From Hydractinia symbiolongicarpus (lineage: Eukaryota; Cnidaria; Hydrozoa; Anthoathecata; Hydractiniidae): a DNA stretch of 64,000 nt. Below, piece after piece: positions 53,766-63,884 of the stretch. Position numbers and translations under genes: made by a program. Location: contig NC_079877.1 in NCBI RefSeq assembly GCF_029227915.1, positions 34,003,851 to 34,067,850 on the forward strand, in the 5' to 3' direction. Within the stretch, counting starts at the first letter, position 1. Every line of letters starts with the position of its first letter. A model generated the notes under the pieces. The model was given only the letters and a program-made list of their open reading frames with translations. It did not search any database and was not told the DNA's origin.

Positions 53766-54074
53766 GTTACATATTCGTACCAACATGTATTTAACAAGGT
53801 TTTTCTGATATTGCTAGGTTGCATCGCTTTTAACAGTGAAACGATTGACTGTGGGACTTAATGAACTGATTTTGGACTTTGATCTTATAAATTTTATAAA
53901 TGACACAATTGGACTTCAAGAAATAACATTCTTCTTAATTTGAAATGATTGCTGGGACTCAGCGATTACACTGGGCGCTGTGGGAGCGCTTTATATAAAA
54001 ATTTAGATAAATAAGTTATTTTTTACTGTGGGACCAAGCCTAGCTGTTAGCGCGCGCTGAAGAAATAGAGACAG
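53766..54074 (+). repeat. 309-bp truncated hybrid monomer
   Basis: Carries only the ~64-bp deletion (TTTCATGA joined to TTTGTACC) at its right end. Its head (ATTTAACAAGG) and tail (ATAAATTTTATAAATG) come from different monomer types, as expected for the deletion junction of the right-hand duplication. The 309-bp unit at 58294-58602 has the same right end but a normal AGCGAGACTCTTCTGATG head. Confidence 0.83.
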
Positions 54075-54207
54075 TTTCATGATTTGTACCAACATGTATT
54101 TAGCGAGACTCTTCTGATGTTACTAGGTTGCATCGCTTTAACAGTGAATCGATGGACACTGTGGGACCAAGCCTAGCTGTTAGCGCGCGCTGAAGAAATA
54201 GAGACAG
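54075..54207 (+). repeat. 133-bp doubly truncated monomer
   Basis: The shortest unit in the array, bounded by two identical TTTCATGATTTGTACC joins (GATTTGTACC at 54081 and 54214). Two deletions relative to a 373-bp unit are visible. One, ~64 bp, joins TTTCATGA to TTTGTACC and removes the right half of the dyad and the phase site. The other, ~176 bp, joins CGATGGAC to ACTGTGGGACC, beside two of the three CTGTGGG words. The GC hairpin, TATA-like box and dyad are all missing. Confidence 0.88.
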
Positions 54208-54579
54208 TTTCATGATTTGTACCAACATGTATTTAGCAATGTTTTTCTGATATTGCTAGGTTGCATCGCTTTTAACAGTGAAACGATTGACTGTGGGACT
54301 TAATGAACTGATTTTGGACTTTGACCTTATAAATGTGATAAGTAACACAAGTAGACTTTAAGAAATAACATTCTTCTTAATTTGAAATGATTGCTGGAAC
54401 TCAGCGATTACACTGGGCACTGTGGGAGCGCTTTATTTAAAAATTTAGATAAGTTAGTCATTTTTTACTGTGGGACCAATCCTAGCCGTTAACGCGTGCT
54501 GAAAAAATAGAGATGGTTTCGTATAATACATTTTATTGACTTTCTATCGCAATCAGTCCGTTTGAGTTACAACGGTTGC

Positions 54580-54909
54580 GTCACATATTCGTACAAACAT
54601 CTATTTAGAAATGTTTTTCTGATATTGCTACGTTGCATCGCTTTTAACAGTGAAACGATGGACAGTGGGAATTAATTGAACTGATTTTGGACTTTGACCT
54701 TATAAATGTGATAAATGACACAATTGGACTCCAAGAAATAACATTCTTCTTAATTTGAAATGATTGCTGGAACTCAGCGATTACACTGGGCACTATGGTA
54801 GCGCTTTTTTTAAAAATTTAGATAAGTTAGTCAGTTTTTACTGTGGTTTCGTATAATACATTTTATTGACTTTCTATCGCAATCAGTCCGTTTGAGTTAC
54901 AACGGTTGC
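54580..54909 (+). repeat. 330-bp monomer with a 43-bp deletion
   Basis: TTTTTACTGTGG is joined directly to TTTCGTATAATAC near 54,846. The 43 bp normally between them (from GACCAATCC through AGAGATGG) are absent, including the CpG-rich core. The ends share TGG, so microhomology may have guided the deletion. It also shows GCTTTTTTTAAAAATTTAG in place of the TATTTAAAA box. Copied at 59108-59437. Confidence 0.85.
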
Positions 54910-55656
54910 GTCACATATTCGTACAAACATCTATTTAGCAATATCTTTCTGATTATACAAGTTTGCATCGCTTTTAACAGTGAAACGATTGACTGTGGGA
55001 CTTAATTGAACTGATTTTGGACTCTGACCTTATAAATGTGATCAATGACACAATTGGAATCCAAGAACAAACATTCTTCTTAATTAGACATGATTCCTGG
55101 AACTCAGCAATTACACTGGGCGCTGTGGGAGAGCTTTATATAAAAATTTAGATAAATAAAATATTTCTTACTGTGGGACCAAGCCTAGCTGTTTGCGCGC
55201 GCTGAAGGAATAGAGACAGTTTCATGAAATACATTTCATTGAATTTCTCACGGTATAAGTCCGTGTGAGGTACAATGGTTGCGTTACATATTCGTACCAA
55301 CATGTATTTAACAATGTTTTTCTGATATTTCTAGGTTGCATCGCTTTTATCAGTGAAACGATTGACTGTGGGATTTAATTGAACTGATTTGGGACTTTGA
55401 CCTTATAAATGTGATAAATGACACAGTTGGACTCCAAGAAATAACATTCTTCTTAATTTGATATGATTGCTGGAACTCAGCGATTACACTGGGCGCTGTG
55501 GTAGCGCTTTATTTAAAAATTTAGATAAATAAATCGTTTTTAACGGTGGGGACCAGTCCTAGCTGTTTGTGCGCGCTGAAAAAATAGAGAGAGTTTCATA
55601 AAATACATTTCATTGACTTTCTAACGGTAATAGTCCGTTTGAGTTACAACGGTTGC

Positions 55657-56034
55657 GTCACATATTTGTACGAAAAAAGATTGGCGATATTTTTTTAATA
55701 TTACTAGGTTGCATCGCTTTTAACAGTGAATCGATGGACAGTGGGACTTAATTGAACTGATTTTGGACTTTGATCTTATAAATTTTATAAATGACACAAT
55801 TGGACTTCAAGAAATAACATTCTTCTTAATGTGACATGATTGCTGGAACTGAGCGATTACACTTGGCGCTATGGTAGCGCTTTATTTAAAAATTTAGATA
55901 AGTTAGTCATTTTTTACTGTGGGACCAATCCTAGCCGTTAACGCGTGCTGAAAAAATAGAGATGGTTTCGTATAATACATTTTACTGACTTTGACTTTCT
56001 ATCGCAATCAGTCCGTTTGAGTTACAACGGTTGC
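55657..56034 (+). repeat. Divergent monomer subtype with GTACGAAAAAAGATTGG
   Basis: The usual TACCAACATGTATTTAGCG after the phase site is replaced by TACGAAAAAAGATTGGCG, followed by ATATTTTTTTAATATTAC. The subtype is found only in the right part of the window: about 55,669, 61,294, 62,038 and 62,783. The monomer upstream of the first, second and fourth carries AAATCGTTTTTAACGGTGGG. Here the subtype head is fused near 55,702 to an m22-type body with the 379-class tail. Confidence 0.85.
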
Positions 56035-57153
56035 GACACATATTCGTACAAACATCTATTTAGCAATATCTTTCTGATTATACAAGTTTGCATCGCTTTT
56101 AACAGTGAAACGACTGACTGTGGGACTTAATTGAACTGATTTTGGACTCTGACCTTATAAATGTGATCAATGACACAATTGGACTCCAAGAACAAACATT
56201 CTTCTTAATTTGACATGATTCCTGGAACTCAGCGATTACACTGGGCGCTGTGGGAGCGCTTTATATAAAAATTTAGATAAATAAGTTATTTTTTACTGTG
56301 GGACCAAGCCTAGCTGTTAGCGCGCAGTGAAGAAATAGAGACAGTTTCATGAAATACATTTCATTGAATTTCTCACTGTATAAGTCCGTGTGAGGTACAA
56401 CGGTTGCGTTACATATTCGTACCAACATGTATTTAGCAATGTTTTTCTGATATTGGTAGGTTGCATCGCTTTTAACAGTGAAACGATGGACAGTGGGACT
56501 TAATGGAATTGATTTTGGACTTTGATCTTATCAATGTGATAAATGACACAATTGGACTTCAAGAAATAACATTCTTTTTGATTTGACATGATTGCTGGAA
56601 CTCAGCGATTACACTGGGCGCTGTGGTAGCGCTTTATTTAAAAACTTAGATAAGTAAGTCATTTTTTAATGTGGGACCAAGCCTAGCTGTTAGCGCGCGC
56701 TGAATAAATAGAGACGTCTTCAAACCCTACATTTCAATGACTTTCTAACGGTTTCAATTCGTTTGAGTTACAACGGTTGCGTCACATATTCGTACCAACA
56801 TGTATTTAGCGAGACTCTTCTGATGTTACTAGGTTGCATCGCTTTTAACAGTGAATCGATGGACAGTGGGACTTAATTGAACTGATTTTGGACTTTGATC
56901 TTATAAATTTTATAAATGACACAATTGGACTTCAAGAAATAACATTCTTCTTAATTTAAAATGATTGCTGGGACTCAGCGATTACACTGGGCGCTGTGGG
57001 AGCGCTTTATATAAAAATTTAGATAAATAAGTTATTTTTTACTGTGGGACCAAGCCTAGCTGTTAGCGCGCGCTGAAGAAATAGAGACAGTTTCATGAAA
57101 TACATTTCATTGAATTTCTCACTGTATAAGTCCGTGTGAGGTACAACGGTTTC

Positions 57154-57552
57154 GTGACATATTCGTACCGACATGTATTTCGCAATGTTTTTCTGATATT
57201 GCTACGTTGCATCGCTTTTAACAGTGAAACGATTGACTGTGGGACTTAATGAACTGATTTTGGACTTTGACCTTATAAATGTGATAAATGACACAATTCG
57301 GCTTCAAGAAATAACATTCTTCTTAATTTGAAATGATTGCTGGAACTCAGCGATTACACTGGGCACTGTGGGAGCGCTTTATTTATAGACTTAGATAAAT
57401 AAGTCAGTTTATACTGTGGGACCAAATAAGATATTTCTTAGTGTGGGACCAAGCCTAGCTGTTAGCGCGCGCTGAAGAAATAGAGACAGTTTCATGAAAT
57501 ACATTTCATTGAATTTCTCACGGTATAAGTCCGTGTGAGGTACAACGGTTGC
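57154..57552 (+). repeat. 399-bp extended monomer, second copy
   Basis: Matches 53367-53765 at offset 3,787 bp, including the repeated GTGGGACCA and the TTAGTGTGGG variant. It was copied with the surrounding segment, not formed independently. Confidence 0.85.
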
Positions 57553-58602
57553 GTTACATATTCGTACCAACATGTATTTAACAAGGTTTTTCTGATATTG
57601 CTAGGTTGCATCGCTTTTAACAGTGAAACGATTGACTGTGGGACTTAATGAACTGATTTTGGACTTTGACCTTATAAATGTGATAAGTAACACAAGTAGA
57701 CTTTAAGAAATATCATTCTTTTTAATTTGAAATGATTGCTGGAACTCAGCGATTACACTGGGCGCTGTTGTAGCGCTTTATTTAAAAACTTAGATAAGTA
57801 AGTCATTTTTTACTGTGGAACCAATCCTAGTCGTTAGCGTGCTGAAAAAGTAAAGACAGTTTCATAAAAGAAATTTCCTTGACTTTCTCACGGCATCAGT
57901 CCATTTGAGTTACAACGATTGCGTCACACATTCGTACCAACATGTATTTAGCGATACTTTTCTGATGTTACTAGGTTGCATCGCTTATAACAGTGAAACG
58001 GTGGACTGTAGGACTTAATTCAACTGATATTGGATTTTGACCTTATAAATGTGATAAATGACACAATTGGACTCCAAGAAATAACATTCTTCTTAATTTG
58101 ACATGATTGCTGGAACTCAGCTATTACACTGGGTGCTGTGGGAGCTTTATATAAAAATTGAGATTACTAAGTCATTTTTTACTGTGGGACCAAGCCTAGC
58201 TGTTAGCGTGCGCTGAATAAATAGAGACGTCTTCAAACCCTACATTTTAATGACTTTCTAACGGTATCAATTCGTTTGAGTTACAACGATTGCGTCACAT
58301 ATTCGTACCAACATGTATTTAGCGAGACTCTTCTGATGTTACTAGGTTGCATCGCTTTAACAGTGAATCGATGGACAGTGGGACTTAATTGAACTGATTT
58401 TGGACTTTGATCTTATAAATTTTATAAATGACACAATTGGACTTCAAGAAATAACATTCTTCTTAATTTGAAATGATTGCTGGGACTCAGCGATTACACT
58501 GGGCGCTGTGGGAGCGCTTTATATAAAAATTTAGATAAATAAGTTATTTTTTACTGTGGGACCAAGCCTAGCTGTTAGCGCGCGCTGAAGAAATAGAGAC
58601 AG

Positions 58603-58735
58603 TTTCATGATTTGTACCAACATGTATTTAGCGAGACTCTTCTGATGTTACTAGGTTGCATCGCTTTAACAGTGAATCGATGGACACTGTGGGACCAAGC
58701 CTAGCTGTTAGCGCGCGCTGAAGAAATAGAGACAG
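58603..58735 (+). repeat. 133-bp doubly truncated monomer, second copy
   Basis: Offset 4,528 bp from 54075-54207, with the same two deletion joins (GATTTGTACC at 58609 and 58742). Both copies have CGCTTTAACAG with one T fewer than the usual CGCTTTTAACAG. The copy arose through the segmental duplication. Confidence 0.87.
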
Positions 58736-59107
58736 TTTCATGATTTGTACCAACATGTATTTAGCAATGTTTTTCTGATATTGCTAGGTTGCATCGCTTT
58801 TAACAGTGAAACGATTGACTGTTGGACTTAATGAACTGATTTTGGACTTTGACCTTATAAATGTGATAAGTAACACAAGTAGACTTTAAGAAATAACATT
58901 CTTCTTAATTTGAAATGATTGCTGGAACTCAGCGATTACACTGGGCACTGTGGGAGCGCTTTATTTAAAAATTTAGATAAGTTAGTCATTTTTTACTGTG
59001 GGACCAATCCTAGCCGTTAACGCGTGCTGAAAAAATAGAGATGGTTTCGTATAATACATTTTATTGACTTTCTATCGCAATCAGTCCGTTTGAGTTACAA
59101 CGGTTGC

Positions 59108-59437
59108 GTCACATATTCGTACAAACATCTATTTAGAAATGTTTTTCTGATATTGCTACGTTGCATCGCTTTTAACAGTGAAACGATGGACAGTGGGAAT
59201 TAATTGAACTGATTTTGGACTTTGACCTTATAAATGTGATAAATGACACAATTGGACTCCAAGAAATAACATTCTTCTTAATTTGAAATGATTGCTGGAA
59301 CTCAGCGATTACACTGGGCACTATGGTAGCGCTTTTTTTAAAAATTTAGATAAGTTAGTCAGTTTTTACTGTGGTTTCGTATAATACATTTTATTGACTT
59401 TCTATCGCAATCAGTCCGTTTGAGTTACAACGGTTGC
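59108..59437 (+). repeat. 330-bp monomer with a 43-bp deletion, second copy
   Basis: Same join (ACTGTGG to TTTCGTATAATAC near 59,374) and the same GCTTTTTTTAAAAA stretch as 54580-54909, offset 4,528 bp. Confidence 0.85.
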
Positions 59438-59810
59438 GTCACATATTCGTACAAACATCTATTTAGCAATATCTTTCTGATTATACAAGTTTGCATCGCT
59501 TTTAACAGTGAAACGATTGACTGTGGGACTTAATTGAACTGATTTTGGACTCTGACCTTATAAATGTGATCAATGACACAATTGGAATCCAAGAACAAAC
59601 ATTCTTCTTAATTAGACATGATTCCTGGAACTCAGCAATTACACTGGGCGCTGTGGGAGAGCTTTATATAAAAATTTAGATAAATAAAATATTTCTTACT
59701 GTGGGACCAAGCCTAGCTGTTTGCGCGCGCTGAAGGAATAGAGACAGTTTCATGAAATACATTTCATTGAATTTCTCACGGTATAAGTCCGTGTGAGGTA
59801 CAATGGTTGC

Positions 59811-60209
59811 GTTACATATTCGTACCAACATGTATTTAACAATGTTTTTCTGATATTGCTAGGTTGCATCGCTTTTAACAGTGAAACGATTGACTGTGGG
59901 ACTTAATGAACTGGTTTTGGACTTTGACCTTATAAATATGATAAATGACACAATTCGGCTTCAAGAAATAACATTCTTCTTAATTTGAAATGATTGCTGG
60001 AACTCAGCGATTACACTGGGCACTGTGGGAGCGCTTTATTTATAGACTTAGATAAATAAGTCAGTTTTTACTGTGGGACCAAATAAGATATTTCTTACTG
60101 TGGGACCAAGCCTAGCTGTTAGCGCGCGCTGAAGAAATAGAGACTGTTTCATGAAATACATTTCATTGAATTTCTCACGGTATAAGTCCGTGTGAGGTAC
60201 AACGGTTGC
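59811..60209 (+). repeat. 399-bp extended monomer, third copy
   Basis: Has the same ~27-bp extra segment as the other two, but with TTTTTACTGTGGGACCA before it and TTACTGTGGG after it. That is closer to the expected parental sequences than the TTTATACTG/TTAGTG pair at 53.6 and 57.4 kb. It also carries GAACTGGTTTTGG and ATAAATATGATAAATG. It may be the older form of this rearrangement. Confidence 0.8.
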
Positions 60210-60534
60210 GTTACATATTCGTACCAACATATATTTAACAAGAAATATCATTCTTAATTGAACTGACTTGGGACTTTGACCTTATAAATGTGATAAATAA
60301 CACAATTGGACTCCAAGAATTAACATTCTTTTTGATTTGACATGATTGCTGGAACTCAGCGATTACACTGGGCGCTGTGGTAGCGCTTTATTTAAAAACT
60401 TAGATAAGTAAGTCACTTTTTACTGTGGGACCAATCCTGGCCGTTAGCGCGCACTGAGTAAATAGAGAGAGTTTCATAAAATACAGTTCATTTACTTTCT
60501 AACGGCATCAGTCCGTTTGAGTTACAACGGTTGC
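60210..60534 (+). repeat. 325-bp monomer with a double template switch
   Basis: The head runs to ATATTTAACAAG (~60,242), then jumps forward to AAATATCATTCTT, which normally lies ~160 bp into a monomer (compare AAGAAATATCATTC near 57,705). It then returns to TTAATTGAACTGACTTGGG, which normally lies ~90 bp in. The tail is an ordinary m11-like monomer. A forward jump followed by a backward jump within ~20 bp is not a simple deletion. Net loss is about 48 bp. Confidence 0.8.
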
Positions 60535-61281
60535 GTGACATAATTGTACCAAAGTGTATTTAGCGACATTTTTCTGATATTACTCGGTTGCATCGCTTTT
60601 AACAGTGAAACGATTGACTGTGAGTCTTAATTGAACTGACTTGGGACTTTGACCTTATAAATGTGATAAATAACACAATTGGACTCCAAGAATTAACATT
60701 CTTTTTGATTTGACTTGATTGCTGGAACTCAGCGATTACACTGGGCGCTGTGGTAGCGCTTTATTTAAAAACTTAGATAAGTAAGTCATTTTTTACTGTG
60801 GGACCAATCCTAGCCGTTAGCGCGCGCTGAATAAATAGAGACAGCTTCAAACCCTACATTTCAATGACTTTCTAACGGTATCACTGCGTTTGAGTTACAA
60901 CGATTGCGTCACATATTCGTACCAACATGTATTTAGCGATACTTTTCTGATGTTACTAGGTTGCATCGCTTATAACAGTGAAACGATGGACAGTGGGACT
61001 TAATTGAACTGATTTTGGACTTTGACCTTATAAATGTGATAAATGACACAGTTGGACTCCAAGAAATAACATTCTTCTTAATTTGATATGATTGCTGGAA
61101 CTCAGCGATTACACTGGGCGCTGTGGTAGCGCTTTATTTAAAAATTTAGATAAATAAATCGTTTTTAACGGTGGGGACCAGTCCTAGCTGTTTGTGCGCG
61201 CTGAAAAAATAGAGAGAGTTTCATAAAATACATTTCATTGACTTTCTAACGGTAATAGTCCGTTTGAGTTACAACGGTTGC

Positions 61282-62770
61282 GTCACATATTTGTACGAAA
61301 AAAGATTGGCGATATTTTTCTGATATTACTAGGTTGCATCGCTTTTAACAGTGAAACGATTGACAGGGTACTTAATTAAACTGATTTTGGACTTTGACCT
61401 TATAAATGTGATAGATAACACAATTGGACTCCAAGAACAAACATTCTTCTTAATTTGACATGATTCCTGGAACTCAGCGATTACACTGGGCGCTGTGGGA
61501 GCGCTTTATATAAAAATATAGATAAATAAGTTATTTTTTACTGTGGGACCAAGCCTAGCTATTAGCGCGCGCTGAATAAATAGAGACGTCTTCAAACCCT
61601 ACATTTTAATGACTTTCTAACGGTATCAATCCGTTTGAGTTACAACGGTTGCGTCACATATTTGTACCAACATGTATTTAGCGATACTTTTCTGATGTTA
61701 CTAGGTTGCATCGCTTATAACAGTGAAACGATGGACAGTGGGACTTAATTGAACTGATTTTGGACTTTGACCTTATAAATGTGATAAATGACACAATTGG
61801 ACTCCAAGAAATAACATTCTTCTTAATTTGAAATGATTGCTGGAACTCAGCGATTACACTGGGCACTGTGGGAGCGCTTTATTTAAAGACTTAGATAAAT
61901 AAGTCAGTTTTTACTGTGGGACCAATCCTGGCCGTTAGCGCGCACTGAGTAAATAGAGAGAGTTTCATAAAATACATTTCATTTACTTTCTAACGGCATC
62001 AGTCCGTTTGAGTTACAACGGTTGCGTCACATATTTGTACGAAAAAAGATTGGCGATATTTTTTTAATATTACTAGGTTGCATCGCTTTTAACAGTGAAA
62101 CGATTGACTGTGGGACTTAATGAACTGATTTTGGACTTTGACCTTATAAATGTGATAAGTAACACAAGTAGACTTTAAGAAATAATATTCTTCTTAATTT
62201 GACATGATTCCTGGAACTCAGCGATTACACTGGTCGCTGTGGGAGCGCTTTATATAAAAATTTAGATAAATAAGTTATTTTTTACTGTAGGACCAAGCCT
62301 AGCTGTTAGCGCTCAGTGAAGAAATAGAGACAGTTTCATGAAATACATTTCATTGAGTTTCTCACTGTATAAGTCCGTGTGAGGTACAACGGTTGCGTTA
62401 CATAGTCGTACCAACATGTATTTAGCAATGTTTTTCTGATATTGCTAGGTTGCATCGCTTTTAACAGTGAAACGATGGACAGTGGGACTTAATTGAACTG
62501 ATTTTGGACTTTGATCTTATAAATGTGATAAATGAAACAATTGGACTTCAAGAAATTACATTCTTCTTAATTTGAAATGATTGCTGGAACTCAGCGATTA
62601 CACTGGGCGCTGTGGTAGCGCTTTATTTAAAAATTTAGATAAATAAATCGTTTTTAACGGTGGGGACCAATCCTAGCTGTTTGTGCGCGCTGAAAAAATA
62701 GAGAGAGTTTCATAAAATACATTTCATTGACTTTCTAACGGTAATAGTCCGTTTGAGTTACAACGGTTGC
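61282..62770 (+). repeat. 4-monomer repeat unit (1,489 bp) near the right edge
   Basis: Starts 61282, 61653, 62026 and 62397. Markers repeat 1,489 bp later: GACAGGGTACTTAATTAAAC at 61362 and 62851; GTGATAGATAACAC near 61,411 and 62,899; AAAAATATAGATAAATAAG near 61,513 and 63,002; CTAGCTATTAGCGC near 61,555 and 63,044. AAATCGTTTTTAACGGTGGG occurs just upstream at ~61,157 and again at ~62,646. Only part of a second copy is visible (to about 63,130), after which the array changes type. Confidence 0.78.
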
Positions 62771-63884
62771 GTCACATATTTGTACGAAAAAAGATTGGCG
62801 ATATTTTTCTGATATTACTAGGTTGCATCGCTTTTAACAGTGAAACGATTGACAGGGTACTTAATTAAACTGATTTTGGACTTTGACCTTATAAATGTGA
62901 TAGATAACACAATTGGACTCCAAGAACAAAAATTCTTCTTAATTTGACATGATTCCTGGAACTCAGCGATTACACTGGGCGCTGTGGGAGCGCTTTATAT
63001 AAAAATATAGATAAATAAGTTATTTTTTACTGTGGGACCAAGCCTAGCTATTAGCGCGCGCTGAATAAATAGAGACGTCTTCAAACCCTACATTTTAATG
63101 ACTTTCTAACGGTATCAATCCGTTTGAGTTACAACGCTTGCGTCACATATTCGTACCAACATGTTTTTAGCGATACTCTTCTTATGTTACTAGGTTGCAT
63201 TGCTTTTAACAGTGACACGATGGACAGTGGGACTTAATTGAACTGATTTTGGACTTTGATCTTATAAATGTGATAAATGAAACAATTGGACTTCAATAAA
63301 TAACATTCTTCTTAAATTGAAATGATTGCTGGAACCCAGCGATTACACTGGGCGCTGTGGTAGCGCTTTATTTAAAAACTTAGATAAGTAAGTCATTTTT
63401 TACTGTGGGACCAATCCTAGTCGTTAGCGCGCTGAAAAAGTAAAGACAGTTTCATAAAAGAAATTTCATTGACTTTCTCACGGCATCAGTCCATTTGAGT
63501 TACAACGGCTGCGTCACATGTTCGTACCAACATGTATTTAGCGATATTTTCTGATGTTACTAGGTTGCATCGCTTTTAACAGTGACACGATGGACAGTGG
63601 GACTTAATTGAACTGATTTTGGACTTTGATCTTATAAATGTGATAAATGAAACAATTGGACTTCAATAAATAACATTCTTCTTAATTTGACATGATTGCT
63701 GGAACTCAGCTATTACACTGGGCGCTGTGGGAGCGCTTTATATAAAAATTGAGATTAATAAGTCATTTTTTACTGTGGGACCAAGCCTAGCTGTTAGCGC
63801 GCGCTGAATAAATAGAGACAGCTTCAAACTCTACATTTCAATGACTTTCTAACGGTATCAATCCGTTTGAGTTACAACGATTGC

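Larger units (their letters stand above)
51915..55328 (+). repeat. Right-hand segmental duplication, copy 1 (with internal deletion)
   Basis: 51,915-53,880 matches 55,702-57,667 at offset 3,787 bp. 53,880-55,328 matches about 58,408-59,856 at offset 4,528 bp. Neither offset is a multiple of 373 because the block contains truncated and extended units. The two halves adjoin here but are 741 bp (two monomers) apart in the other copy. The unit at 53766 is a hybrid: it has the head of the 57553 unit (ATTTAACAAGGTTTTTC) and the tail of the 58294 unit (GATCTTATAAATTTTATAAATG, GCTGGGACTCAG). A two-monomer deletion in this copy explains that best. Confidence 0.85.
55702..59856 (+). repeat. Right-hand segmental duplication, copy 2 (fuller version)
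   Basis: Matches the upstream copy, including its oddities: the 399-bp unit (57154-57552 versus 53367-53765), the 133-bp unit (58603-58735 versus 54075-54207) and the 330-bp unit (59108-59437 versus 54580-54909). It additionally holds 57,667-58,408, with a 370-bp and a 371-bp monomer (GTTGTAGCGC near 57768; GTGGGAGCTTTATATAA near 58138, which lacks GCGC). Entry at ~55,702 is from a divergent monomer carrying GTACGAAAAAAGATTGG. Confidence 0.85.

Noticed and set aside
55669-55690. Telomeric or simple-sequence repeat at the GAAAAAAGATTGG subtype
   Set aside because: It is one A-run in a variant monomer, with no tandem short repeat and no telomere-type motif.
60048-60251. 67-residue minus-strand open frame
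   Set aside because: Spans the 399-bp/325-bp rearranged units; it exists only because of the local rearrangement and has no recognisable domain.
53367-60534. Transposon insertion as the cause of the odd-length monomers
   Set aside because: All odd-length units are explained by deletion, partial duplication or switching between monomers. No foreign sequence, terminal inverted repeats or target-site duplications were seen.
61678-61866. 62-residue minus-strand open frame
   Set aside because: Another within-monomer frame in diverged satellite, not maintained in neighbouring units.
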